Assembly (NCBI RefSeq): GCF_019175385.1
Contig: NC_083337.1
Coordinates: 23,258,385-23,322,384, forward strand
DNA: 64,000 bases
Direction of reading: 5' to 3'
Source: Lycium barbarum
Lineage: Eukaryota; Streptophyta; Magnoliopsida; Solanales; Solanaceae
Both the position numbers and the translations under genes were made by a program. Position 1 is the stretch's first letter; each line of letters opens with the position of its first letter. Below the pieces are notes generated by a model that did not search any database, was not told where the DNA came from, and saw only the letters and a program-made list of their open reading frames with translations. Positions 10,099-21,350 of this stretch are shown one piece after another.

Positions 10099-10503
10099 AT
10101 GGCAAGTGAAAGTTCAACTTTACAAGTTGTTAGACATAGAAGAACAGGAGCAGTGCTCTTCTTGAAAAAACCCTGTCCACCATTCAAGAGTAATCCGCCG
10201 CTTGAATTCCCAATTAGTAATTTACCAAATCATAACATTAGTTCTCCAATTGAGTTCCAAAAATTACCAGGCGACAAAGTTGACGAGAAGAAGAATCTGC
10301 AGCTGACAGAAAATTTGTTTAAAACAGAATTTAGAAGTAGTGATGATGAATTTGCGTTCGATTTCGAGAATGATTGTGAAATTCAACAGGCGGCCTTACA
10401 AATTGTGGATAAAAATTCACGTTCATACATAAATTCAAGTGATGAAATTTACAAGTTGTCATCCCAGGAAGATATGATCACTGAGTTTATGAAAAGAAGT
10501 TGA
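10099..10503 (+). CDS. hypothetical protein, 134 aa, orphan family
   Basis: An uninterrupted ORF from ATG 10099 to TGA at 10501-10503, with ATG preceded by TGTC. I do not recognise the family. The N-terminus is basic (VVRHRRTGAVLFLKKP), the middle is acidic (SSDDEFAFDFENDCE) and the C-terminus is SSQEDMITEFMKRS. There is no signal peptide, membrane segment or zinc motif. A decayed relative at 47757-48208 keeps the N-terminal VVRHRRT.AVLF block, a FDF-like middle and the C-terminal SQ.DM...FM block. Recurrence of the same blocks supports this as a real gene and not a chance ORF. It may be a small nuclear or regulatory protein, which is a guess from charge alone. Confidence 0.6.
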   Translation: MASESSTLQVVRHRRTGAVLFLKKPCPPFKSNPPLEFPISNLPNHNISSPIEFQKLPGDKVDEKKNLQLTENLFKTEFRSSDDEFAFDFENDCEIQQAALQIVDKNSRSYINSSDEIYKLSSQEDMITEFMKRS

Positions 10504-11084
10504 TGGTGAGCAATAGAGGTGATTGACGTCGGTGGCTAATTGTGAAAGTGACTGATGGTGAAGGTGATTGTGTAATTGAGACAACATACTCTTCTTCTTT
10601 TCTTTTTTTTCATTTTTTTTTTTTTGGTTAATCCGCTGCTAGCGTAAGTTCTATATATTCATCAAACAAATAATTATACTAGCATGTAAATTAAGATTAC
10701 GTGATACTCTCAAGCAATTTTACTAGTAATGTGTGCTAAAATTCTTTTAATTGGTAGAATGTTAATTTTTACTTTTTATTTACATACCAATACCAACTAA
10801 AGTATCTTAATGATAGTAAACGAGACGGGAAAAAAAAGAAATCGATAGATAAAGAGAACATCCAAAAAAAATTCTTTTAATTGGTAGAATGTTAATTTTT
10901 ACTTTTTATTTACATGCCAATACCAACTAAAGTATCTTAATGACAGTAAACGAGACGGAAAAAAAAAGGAATCGATAGATAAAGAGAACATCCAAAAAAG
11001 GAAACCCAAATCTTACACTTTCGGTTTGACTTTTTTGTGAGACTTCTATATTGCGTGAGTCACAAAATAAAAAGTTTCGTCTAA
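10504..11084. repeat. noncoding spacer with a 130-bp tandem duplication
   Basis: After the orphan ORF the DNA is AT-rich. A unit of about 129 bp starting AAAATTCTTTTAATTGGTAG at 10738 is repeated in tandem from about 10868 to 10998 with few substitutions (for example TACATACC versus TACATGCC). Both copies share AACGAGACGG and ATCGATAGATAAAG. The duplication stops just before the left edge of the CACTA element. Confidence 0.85.
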
Positions 11085-11340
11085 GGGATACTAAACAAAT
11101 TGCCAAAAACCGATGGACAAAGCCTATGGCCCGCGTCGGTTTCATTGAAACCGACGGAAAAGCCACCCAACACGATCCGTCGATTTTCATAGCGTTGCTT
11201 TCTGGAAACCAACGGACAGCGTAGGTTTTTTTGTGACGGACTGCGTCGCACTGCGTAGGTTTTTTTTATTTTTTTAATTTAAAAATAAATAATATAAATT
11301 TTATAAAAAACCGACGGACTGCGTCAGCTTTCTGGAAAAA
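11085..11340. repeat. left subterminal repeats of the CACTA element
   Basis: Several copies of the CCGACGGA / GCGTCGGTTT motif in both orientations (11106-11141, 11148-11157, 11175-11185, 11205-11230, 11306-11328). These are putative binding sites of the TNPA-like protein. They mirror the array at the right end but are more eroded. Confidence 0.75.
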
Positions 11341-11823
11341 TACCTGCATGTAATTGCTGCATTTTCTGCTGCCACACTTGCACAAAATCAGCACAATAAC
11401 CTGCTCAAAACAAGCATTAAAATGCTCCAAATCAATTCTAAAAGAACTACAACACATAAAATCACCCTAAGTAACAATCAAACACATCAAATAAGATCTA
11501 AATAGACCTTCAAAGTTCAAAATATTCAAATGTCCCACCAAAAGTATCATTAACTAGTTCTACATAGTTTTAACATAGGTCCATAAAGCATAAAACATAA
11601 GTCCATTATGAAATCCAAACTACTACAACTCTCCATTCGGTGTCCGGGCTACGAAATCACCATCATCATCATCTTCTTCTGGGTCGGGGGAGGGGGGGGG
11701 GGGGGGGCACACCAAATGGTCCACATGCGATGTTGCTTTAACTTGTGCCTTGAGCGATTCGAGGTTCGCTTTCATAAATTTACTTTCCTCAACTCTTTTT
11801 GCCTCGGTCTCGCTAATTTCTGA
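11341..11823. other. CACTA 3' noncoding segment with a G homopolymer
   Basis: Noncoding 3' part of the element. It includes a G-run at 11688-11707 (only an A interrupts it), prone to slippage and sequencing error. No gene is supported. Confidence 0.5.
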
Positions 11824-13437
11824 TTAAGTTATGTGATTGTTGTGCCATAGTTGCGACCTGAACACCATCAACTCCCTCGGCTTGTGAGAAGACCCTTCAC
11901 CTTGCAATCCTAACTGAATGTGACTTAAGTTATTCCTTGGGCCTAGACCGTACACTCTATCCTTTTGTACTCCCGTGATTGCTCTACACCAGAATTCTAC
12001 CTCTAATTCCTGTGGAGGACGGCTCGGATGGTCAAGTTGAGTTTGGCTGTACTTCTCCACATCTTGCATAAATTGCGTCTGTATATTTAAAAATGAAACT
12101 TAGTATATAACGAATATATCATAATTAGACTTATATATAATTATTTAAATAATAAAATTATCGCTTACATCACGAGCCCAGTTCTCAAACCATTCGATCG
12201 GATCCGACGTTTGTTTCTTCTTTTTTGCATGGGTCTTTAGGAATAGCTGATCCTGAGTCGGCATCTGTCCCATAGCCTTTTTCTACAAAAAAAAGTTAAA
12301 GATAGAATTAATAACTCAATAATGACATATTGATCGTAGGTAACTTTAAAAGTATAAAACTACTTATCATTGTCCTAGCCACATGCCCCTGACTTCTTGC
12401 ACTAGCAGTGTGCAAAGAGCCACCTTTCTGGGATGCACGGGCAGCCTTTGCCTACTCAGACTTGGCGATAAATTCAGGAGTTCGCCAATATGCCTTAAGT
12501 TTCTTCCATTGTCCGTCGGTTAGCCATTGGGCTTCTTCATATGCTTTCTAGCTCTCGAAAACCAGTCAGACAACCATGATCCTCCTCTTCTTCTCAAAGT
12601 TCGCAGCAACCCTATCATAGTGTATTGGATCTCATGTACACAACATCTGCAAATCAAATGGCTAATGTTAGATGATATATATAAAAGTAAATTCAAGTTA
12701 TGAAATGTATAATAAGATGCATACGTTAAACTCTCTAAACATAGCCTGTCGAGTATCATATGGAATTTCACCCCATGTAGTATAAAATTGATTGTCATAA
12801 AGCCTCCGTAAAACATCCAGTATGGCTTTTGTAGTTTCGTGATCTGGATAGTACCTGCAGTTAAAAATTTCAACGCATATAAGATTAAGATGAAAAAATT
12901 TTAGGAAAACATAATAAAGACAATCTTACCCAGCTCTCTCAGGCACGATGAAAACCCGACCCATCGAATTTGTATCTCCTGGCTGTAGACCATGATATTC
13001 CGGTGCCTGCTGGAGGATGGGACTAAGCCTAGCTCAGAGCTGGTGTGGATGGTTGTGATTCAGGCTGAGAGCTGCTATCTTTAAGGCGCAAATTAGATAC
13101 ACTGGGAGATGTACCACGTGGAGAAGGAGAAGGAGAAAGAGACAAGTGGCTGATGTGCTAGGATATTTTCCCCGTGTTGGGCAATACATAGGTGTAGATA
13201 TAAGCGTCGGGTGGGTAAATGAGGGCGGCTGAGGTGGTGCCGCTTGGATGATCCACTGACCAGACTGGGGCTGCATAGTAGAACCAGGCATAAAAAAATG
13301 AGGCGGAGTAGAGTGCATATGTGGATCGGAGGGAATGGACTGGCTACTAGTAGTTGTAGGATCCATAGGTCTCTTATCTTATTTCTTACTAGTATCTCTA
13401 CCTCTACCTTGAGCACTACCACCTGATGACATCTACA
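11824..13437 (-). pseudogene. CACTA second transposase-like protein (TNPA / Ptta-En-Spm family), broken
   Basis: Minus-strand coding remnants of the plant En/Spm-type accessory transposase (Pfam PF03004 family), which binds subterminal repeats and helps synapse element ends. The N-terminal part (13030-13430) is Pro/Ser/Gln-rich and frame-broken. Near 12370-12450 the family hallmark SQKGGSLHTASAR is readable. The C-terminal part (11824-12069) reads EVEFWCRAITGVQKDRVYGL. AT-rich gaps between 12070-12180, 12290-12360, 12640-12720 and 12860-12930 look like introns of the original gene. Stops and frame changes prevent a full protein. Confidence 0.68.
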
Positions 13438-13578
13438 TACAAATTTTACATCAGTATTAATGATCTAATATAATTAACAAGTACAGAAATTTAATTACGT
13501 TAGAATAAAAAAATTAAAAAGTATAGAATTGTTTCATTGCCAAGTATAGAATAAACTAACATGCAACTAGTCATCCTC
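13438..13578 (-). other. spacer between the two CACTA transposase genes
   Basis: AT-rich noncoding DNA between the end of the tnp2-type gene and the start of the TNPA-like gene. Confidence 0.45.
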
Positions 13579-16500
13579 TTACTCATCCTCGCTTGTTTCA
13601 TTTTCATCAGATGATTCTTCCCCATCGCTTGTTTCGTGTCCATCGGTCGATTCTTCCACAACATTTTCTGTGATAGTTACATCATCTTCATCAACTTCTT
13701 CTAATATGTGTTGAGGATGTTCCAGACTATTTTCCAACTCTGTGTCCAGCGTTTGATGAACAACTGGTACATCATTTTGATACGCCACAGTTAACGCATT
13801 ATCAACCTCAATCCTCCCCACATGCTTAGTCTTTATAACCACCCACCAACCAGCCTTATCCGTACGCAAAGGATATGGAGTATAATACACTTGCTTAGCA
13901 TTTTGTGCAATTATAAAGGGATCATAGCGATTGTATTATCTTGTGTGTTTGACTTAAATTACGTTATGCTGACGATTCACCCTTGTACCTCATTGGCTTG
14001 GACTAAACCACTTGCACAGAAATAATGTTATCTTCTTCTTAGTGTTACCTGGATACTTAAGTTGTATAATCTCCTGCAGCACACAGTAATAATCAACAGT
14101 TACACCGCTACCATCAGCATCGCCTTTAATGCACATTCCACTATTATTCATCTTCTTATATCGAGAAACTTCTTCGGTTTGAAACTTTTAACCATTCACA
14201 ATGTACTTTTTCATTATCTTAACTTCACTGCCTCGTCCGAGAGCTATATCTTTCATAAATTGGGTGTATTCTCCTGTATGATAAACCTATATAATAAGGA
14301 GGAGAATTAAAAATCAATAACTTATATATAACCTACATTTAATTGAAATTATGCAATGAACTTCTACACTTACAAAATCGTACAACCAATGGGAAAACTT
14401 AGAATATATGGCTTCATCGCCCTCAAGTTCTACGAAGTAACTTTTTGACATATGCAAGATTTTCATTAGTTTCACCCTTATCAGCTACCCATGTAATTCA
14501 GTAACCCTTATTGGATGGGTTTGGTGAATAAATTAAAAAACCCGACGCAATTGATTTTGTTTGGTGTTTAAAAAATCCGAACTAACCTGATCCATGTACA
14601 CCCACTGGTAAGTTTGGGTTTGTTACCTCTCGAAATGATACATCCACCTAGTTTGAACCGGGCCTCCAAGGCGTGCCTCTTGTACAAGATGAATGGGAAG
14701 ATGTTCCATAACACCAAAAAACCCACATGGAAAGATCTTCTCGAGCTCAGTTGTAATGACTGGCATATTCTGTTCCATTCTTTGAAGGTTTTCTACCGTC
14801 AAATTGTTAGAACATAAATCCTTGAAGAACAAACTTAACTCTCTGATTATTTTCCATATTCTTTCCGGTGGGTGGCTAAATGCAATAGGAATCAAAGTTT
14901 CCATGAAAACATGGCAATCATGACTTTTCATACCAATCAATTTTCCTTCATTCATATCAGCACGCTTGTCAAAATTAGACGCATACCCCTCTGGCATCCG
15001 CAAATTCTTAACCCACTGACAAATCTCTCATTTCTCCTCCAAAGTGAATGAAAAACTAGCCCTGAGCTTGAACACTTTATTATTCGCTAACTCTTGCAAG
15101 TTCAATTCAGGGCACCTACAATATTCCTTTAAGTCCAATCTAGCTTTTTGGGTTATCTTTTGTCTTGCCTTTAACATCCATAACAGTGTTGAACAAATTA
15201 TCAAAGTAATTTTTTTCAGTATGCATCACATCAATATTATGCCATAAAAGATTATCCTTCCAATATGGTAACTCCACTATGTTTAGTTCAATTATGTTCA
15301 ACACCATACCCAGGTAGTCTATGAGGGGCAACTTTTGTGACCTTAGGCAAGTGACAAATCCTCCCCCAAATTTCCTCTCCTGACAATGCTCGAGGTGCCG
15401 GATCATTTTCAATTTTATTCTTTCTAAATGCTTGTTTCATTTTCCTGAATTTGTGATCCATAGGAAAGAACTGACGATAACAATCAAACCATGAATTTTT
15501 GTGGCCATGTTTTAAAATGAATGCTTTACTATTTTCCATGCAATGAGGACAAGCTAGATTTCTAGCAGCCATCCAACTAGACAGCAACTCATACGCAACA
15601 AAATCGTTAATAGTCCATATCAAACAAACACGCATATTGAAATTGCTCTTAGTTGATACATCATATGTCACTACACCTTCATACCACAATTGTTTTAACT
15701 CATTAATCAAAGGTTGTAGATAGACATCAATCAAAACTTTTGGATTATTAGGACCAGGAATAACACAATTTAGGAATATGTAGGGACTTGTCATACACAT
15801 CGCAGGCGGTAGATTATACGGAATAAGAAATACAGGCCAACAAGAATAGGGTGCAGCCAAAACAAAATATGGTGTGAAACCATTCGCATACAGACCCAAA
15901 CGAATGTTTCTTGGTTCACTAGAAAAATCAGGATAAGTTCTATCAAAATGTTTCCACGCTTCTCCATCAGATGGATGCAACATAACACCAGGTGTCCTTC
16001 TATTTTCGCTGTGCCATCTCATGGGAGGAGCAGAACTCGGCGATGCAAACAACCTATTTAACCTAGGTATAATAGGTAAATAATGCATCACCTTAATTTG
16101 AACCATCTTCCCACTAGGTGTCTGCCTATAACGCGCATGTCCACATAATTTACATTTATTTAAATTAGCATCTTGCTTATAGAACAACATCCAACCATTT
16201 GGACAACAATGAATTCTATCATATGACAATCCTAATTTGGAAACCAATCTCTTTGCTTGATAGTAACTCTTAGGTATGTCGAATTCCGGACTAACTAGTT
16301 ACTCCACAAGCTTAATCATTGAGTCCATAGCAGCTTCAGCAACAGTCAATTCTGATTTGATATTAATCATTCTAACTGCAACAGACAACTTAGAATGCTG
16401 ACTCCCTACCCAAAGTGGACGACTAGCCTCTTCTAATTCTTGATAGAAGCGCATTGCTTCTTCATTAGGAGGTTGTTCAAAATTTTGCTCAGGTTCAAAC

Positions 16501-16877
16501 CTAGACTATACGTCAAAAGCATCATTAGCCATATCATTAACTCTGTCATATTGGACATGACTATATTCCTGCGACCTACTACTTTCACCAACAACCATAT
16601 TATAAAATATACCATTGACCCCATCAGTCTCTCCACGATCAGTCCAAACATAATATTTCTCCTTAAACCCATGACTATATAAATGAACCTTAACCGCTTC
16701 CATTTTCAAATACTTCTTACACTTGCAACGAGAACAAGGACACCTAATTACCCCTTTATTTTGAAAAGGGTGAAGTGACATTACATGTGTGATAAACCCG
16801 TTAACACCTTCTAAAATTTCATCATGTACACCCACACGATCACTATTATTCATATTAGACATCCACATATGATCCAT
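13579..16877 (-). pseudogene. tnp2-type CACTA transposase (TNPD-like), broken
   Basis: The main DDE transposase of CACTA elements. From the N-terminus on the minus strand: a transposase-associated domain (16877-16506, start MDHMWMSNMN, zinc-type CPCSRCKCKK); the tnp2 core (16247-15288) with CCPNGWMLFYK, CKLCGHARY, RWHSENRRTPGVM, TINDFVAYELLS and CPHCMENSKAF; a DUF4218 region (15003-14623) with MKSHDCHVFME and FGVMEHLPIHLV; and a DUF4216-like end (13890-13579) with GWWVVIKTKHVGRIEV and an acidic Glu/Asp tail. In-frame stops interrupt it near 16506, 16305 and 15288, with frameshifts near 15290 and in 14300-14620. The position expected for the first catalytic Asp (LGLxADGF in relatives) reads YANGF, so the active site itself looks damaged. 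Confidence 0.85.
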
Positions 16878-16904
16878 CTACAAAAATATACTCACAAATT
16901 ATTG

Positions 16905-18115
16905 GGGTTATAGAAATATATTATAATTTAAGAATTCTAACTTAAAATATAACTTAAGAAAGCACAATCCCAACCAATTCTAACTTTGAATTTTCAATAA
17001 CAATTCTAACTTTAATAACTTATGGATTCTAACTTTAATATAAATTGGAAAAGCACAATCCCAACCAATTCTAAAAGTTGAAAAGTAAACCTAGTTAAAT
17101 AAAGTCTACATTTTAGTTTTGAGGTTATAGAAATATTATAACTTAACAATTCTAACTTTGAAAAGAAAAATTTCAACCAATTCTAATTCTGAATGCACAA
17201 TTACAATTCTAACTTTAATAACTTATGGATTCTAACTTTAATATAACAATCCCAACCAATTCTAAAAATCGAAAAATAAAACTAGTCAAATAAAGTATAC
17301 ATTTTTGCACAAGTTCAACATCAATAATATTACAAACGATGATAACTAAGTTAACACAAATACATTGACAATGAACATAAAATACGGCACAACTCAAGCA
17401 AAAAAAAAAAAAAATGAAAAGTAAACTAGTCAAACAAAGTTTTCATTTTTTCACAAATTCAACATCAATAACTTAAGAAAGCACAATCCAACCAATTCTA
17501 ACTTTGAATTCTCAATAACAATTCTAACTTTGAATTCTTAATAACAATTCTAACTTTAATAACTTATGAATTCTAACTTTAATATAACTTTGAAAAGCAC
17601 AATCCCAACCAATTCTAACTTTGAATTCTCAATAACAATTCTAACTTTAATAACTTATGGATTCTAACTTTAATATAACTTTGAAAAGCACAATCCCAAC
17701 CCATTCTAAAAATTGAAAAGTAATTCTAGTCAAATAAAGTCTACATTTTAGTTTTGAGGTTATAGAAATATTATAACTTAACAATTCTAACTTTGAAAAG
17801 CACAATCTCAACCAATTCTAATTTTGAATGCTCAATAAAAATTCTAACTTTAATAACTTATGGATTCTAACAAAAAAACACAATCCCAACAAATTCTAAA
17901 AATCGAAAATAAAATTAGTCAAATAAAGTATACATTTTTGCACAAATTCAACATCAATAATATGACAAACAATGATAACTAAGCTAACACAAATACATTG
18001 ACAATGAACATAAAATATAGCACAATCTCAAGCAAAAAAAAAAAAAAGAAAAGTAAACTAGTCAAATAAATTTTACATTTTTTCACAAATCCAACATCAA
18101 TAACATTACAAATGA
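16905..18115. repeat. nested tandem repeats in the CACTA 5' region
   Basis: The transposase leader region is built of repeated words such as CAATTCTAACTTTAATAACT and GCACAATCCCAACC. A larger block of roughly 520-640 bp (starting AACTTAAGAAAGCACAATCC at about 16952) recurs from about 17470, ending both times with an A-run (17399-17414 and 18034-18048). The array expanded by unequal exchange or slippage and has no coding potential. Confidence 0.75.
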
Positions 18116-18445
18116 TGTTTACCAAAGCTAAATAGACTAACATTAGGCCTAAAATCTACAAATAAAACTAAAATTGAAAGAATTTAAAAACCCCGAATTT
18201 GAAAGAATCTAACCTCAATGTAGAAGTTAAAAATGAAATTGGGGTAGGCGGGGGTGGGCTGCGCAGGTGGTGGGGTGGTCGGCGACAGCATGTGGGTGGT
18301 CGGCGGAGGCGTGTGGGATCTGGTCTGCGCGAGTGTGGGTGAGGGTTTTTTGGGTTTTGGAGATAGAAGAGAAAGGCGGGGGGGGGGGGGGGGGGGATAG
18401 AAAATAGACCCGTTTGGGTCTAATTCTATTAAAAAACCGATGAAC
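18116..18445. other. GC-rich leader segment with a G homopolymer
   Basis: A locally GC-rich block (18240-18345) with GTGGGTGGTCGGCG-like words, then a run of 18 G at 18379-18396. Apparent proline-rich minus-strand frames here are low-complexity readings and are not supported as genes. Confidence 0.5.
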
Positions 18446-18870
18446 AAACCGACGCAATCTGTCGATTTTTTAATATTCTTGATTGAGTTTGACCAAAAAA
18501 AAAAAATTAGAAAACCGACGTAGTCCGTCGGTTTATTTTAAAAAAAAATCGTTTATTAATATTTCAAAAAACAAAATGAATTATAAATTATTTAATATAT
18601 TTTTAAAATTAAAACCGACGTCATCCGTCGGTTTTTAATTATTTAATTTTTATCTTTTTTAATAAAACCGACGTCCCATGTTGGTTTTTGTGTAAAATTT
18701 TAGCGGAATTATAAGCTCAAAATTCCGTGAAAAAAACTGACGGTGTCCATCGGTTTTTTAATAAAAATTAAAAAAAATAGAAATACACAAAACCGACGGA
18801 CTGCGTCGGTTTTCCGTTGATTTTTTCGAAGCGACGCAGTCCGTCGATTTTTGGCAGCTTTTTAGTAGTG
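18446..18870. repeat. right subterminal palindrome array and terminus of the CACTA element
   Basis: Seven copies of a near-palindrome AAACCGACG-N4-CCGTCGGTTT occur at 18446-18468, 18511-18534, 18611-18634, 18664-18688, 18731-18757, 18789-18812 and 18831-18850. Spacing is irregular (about 20-100 bp). The array ends at the CACTACTAAAAAG terminus (minus strand) at 18870. These are probable transposase-binding sites. Confidence 0.85.
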
Positions 18871-19259
18871 TCTGTTGTTCTCTCTCCCTCTGGTTATCTA
18901 TTTTACTGCTGTAATACAAAACGTAACTACATGTGCTATCGAAGCCTAAATGTAGCAAGCTGGCCTCGTTTCGTTCTGTACAAATGATTATGGGAGATTC
19001 ACTAATCTAGCAATTTGTTTAACACCAATCTCATCAAATAACTCCCATGCCTCGCTGCACTAGAGCCCCAATTTGAATCTCTTTTCTGATGAATAGAGAG
19101 TGATAACAACTAAATTAAAAAGTGTAAATAGGAAGCAAGAAAAGACAAATTAAAAGCTAACTTAAACAAACAAATAATGATTGACAATTTGACATATTTC
19201 ACACACCCCTAAATATATAGAATCTAGAGTAGGATTATTGTTTTCCCTACAATTTCAGA
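18871..19259. other. host or unknown flank right of the CACTA element
   Basis: Moderately AT-rich DNA. A short minus-strand reading after a possible acceptor (TTCATCAG, complement of about 19085-19092) is suggestive of a last exon but matches nothing I recognise and is not called. Confidence 0.35.
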
Positions 19260-20243
19260 GCTTCGACATAAATGGAAACTCATTTATTAGGCTTCTTAGT
19301 AACGCCAATGGTCAGGACTGAAAATTCTCAAATAGTGAAGAAGTCACGAACATAAATTAAATCCGGAAATAAGAAATAACAACTCGTAATAAGTCTCATA
19401 ATCGGTTTCATAAATAAGAACATAAAATAGTCTAAGTCAATACATCTCCCAAAACCTGGAAGTCACAAGTACAAGAGCAACTATCCGGAATACAAGTCTG
19501 GAAAATACTACATAAACCTGTCTGAAAGGAAGAAAGACAGAAAGATAAAGATGGAAGTGAAGTCTAATGTCGTGGGACCATCACCAGGTCACCTTAGACT
19601 CCAAAGTATGCCTCAGTGAACAACAGAATCCCGATCTCTAGTCGAGCCCGGATCCGAACTTGCATACAAAATGTGCAGCAAGTGTAAAGAGTACAGGAAG
19701 CACGTGTACCCAGCAACATCGTTGACTGACCCTAAGCTATAGCAATGGCGAGGGTTGTTATTTCAAATGCTCACCACATTGTTTTGTTAGTCTTAAACTT
19801 CACAATTTATAAGCATCCAAACATTTGAAATAAGGAATCTAAAATCAACCAAGTCATAAAGCATACACCTTTTCCAATGATCAAATAATGATTTCAAATA
19901 CACAACACAATCAAGTATGAATGGTATGAGATGCAAGTGATGTGTAATGCAATGGCCAATATGCACCAGTATACACACGCTTCTGCAGTAGGTTTCACAT
20001 AGGGGACTCATGAGGTCCATATACTCATTCGAAATTTCAGATCCTCTAAGATCAAAACAGGTCCCAACTAATTGGGTTGTCATACCATCATCACTCCAAG
20101 CCATGTACCATATCCAATTTGGCGTCTACGGTGCATTCCTTAAGTTCTATCAATAGTATATCTTAATGACATGAAATGTATGAAATGAATATGCATACAC
20201 CATGCAAATGTATAACTATCAATTCAATAGCAAGAATAGTTCC
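19260..20243 (-). repeat. older Ty3 LTR, part 1 (split by the Ogre insertion)
   Basis: Continuous in style with 46120-47671, from which it is separated by the Ogre element and its 5-bp duplication GTTCC. Together they look like a Ty3 LTR in minus orientation of roughly 2.4 kb. The left boundary is uncertain and no coding region accompanies it. It may be a solo LTR. Confidence 0.5.
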
Positions 20244-21350
20244 TGTTATACCCCATTTAAACCGGGTTGAAATTAGAGTACAACATATTGGAGATTCCTA
20301 TTAGTTTATTTTAAGGAGTCGCCACCTAATTGATTTTAAGGTGAATTAGGGCACCTAATTTATTAACTAAGGCAAAGCTAACTAAACATCCGTTAATGGT
20401 CTGCTTTATTTTCAATTCTAGGTAAGGGTTCTAATTATCCTAAAGGGAAGGGGTTAGGCATCCTCTAGGATCCATTAACTACGGTTTACCGGCCAAACTT
20501 ATGTTAATTAATCAAGGTTAAATATAGTGTTTAAATTTTAAGAAAATAGCTTATACATATTACTAAGGTTTCAAAGGAAAATGAGATAATGCTATTTAAA
20601 ATAATACTTATAAATATTGCTAAAGCTTTAAATGAAAATATAATAATGCTATTAAAAATAGACTTATAAATATTGCTAGGACTTTAAAGAAAAATGCTAT
20701 TTAAAATAAGACTTGCAGAAACTATATACTAATTTGGATATAAGTAAAGAAAATGCAGGCTGGTGCAGCGTTTTTTATAAATCCTTTGGTTAGTTCTCAT
20801 TAACTACGCCTAGCTAAAATTATGCGTGATTGATTCAAACTTGAAGGGTTATTTATAAAATATGCTTGAATTTGTATTTGCGTATTAGTGACGTTCGAAA
20901 CTTCTAAGATAGTAAGAATAAAATATGATTCCCTTAACTCAAAATATGCTATTTAAAAAAAAAAAAATTATTCTAATGAAAGATGAATGTTATAAGCATT
21001 ATAAATAATTTTAACGTAAAATAAAACAAGGATGAAACCGATGGAATTAATTATTGGTTTACTACCCATTACTAAGACTAAACCCCACTAATTTCACTAA
21101 AGTTCATCTAAATTAAGAAAACAAAACAAAGTAACGGGTTAGTCAAATAAATTAAATGCATAAAAACAAAATAGAGGCTGGAATAAAATTAAATGGGCTC
21201 AGCCCACGTTTGAAGGACTGCTGCTGCTGCTGTTGGTGGGAGTGGGCTCAGCCCACATTTCTTTTTAAAATGCTGCGGATCTGCCTGCTATTGGGCTTCG
21301 GCCCAATAAATTCTGTTTTCTATTTTCTGTTGCGGACAGGATTGATAGGG

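Larger units (their letters stand above)
11085..18870 (-). mobile_element. CACTA (En/Spm) DNA transposon, decayed, about 7.8 kb
   Basis: The right end is ...GGCAGCTTTTTAGTAGTG at 18853-18870, that is CACTACTAAAAAGCTGCC on the minus strand. The left end is degenerate, with ACTAAACAAATTGCC at about 11090-11104. Both ends are lined with CCGACG/CGTCGG subterminal palindromes. Inside, on the minus strand, a tnp2-type transposase is followed by a TNPA-like second protein, the gene order of En/Spm elements. A 3-bp target duplication TCT is plausible (18871-18873 and 11080-11082) but the left terminus is too degraded to prove it. Stops and frameshifts make it non-autonomous. Confidence 0.82.

Noticed and set aside
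18184..18457. Proline-rich minus-strand ORFs
   Set aside because: GC-rich leader of the CACTA element next to a G homopolymer; no conserved domain.
18990..19095. Possible terminal exon on the minus strand
   Set aside because: An acceptor-like TTCATCAG precedes a short open stretch, but no frame gives a recognisable protein.
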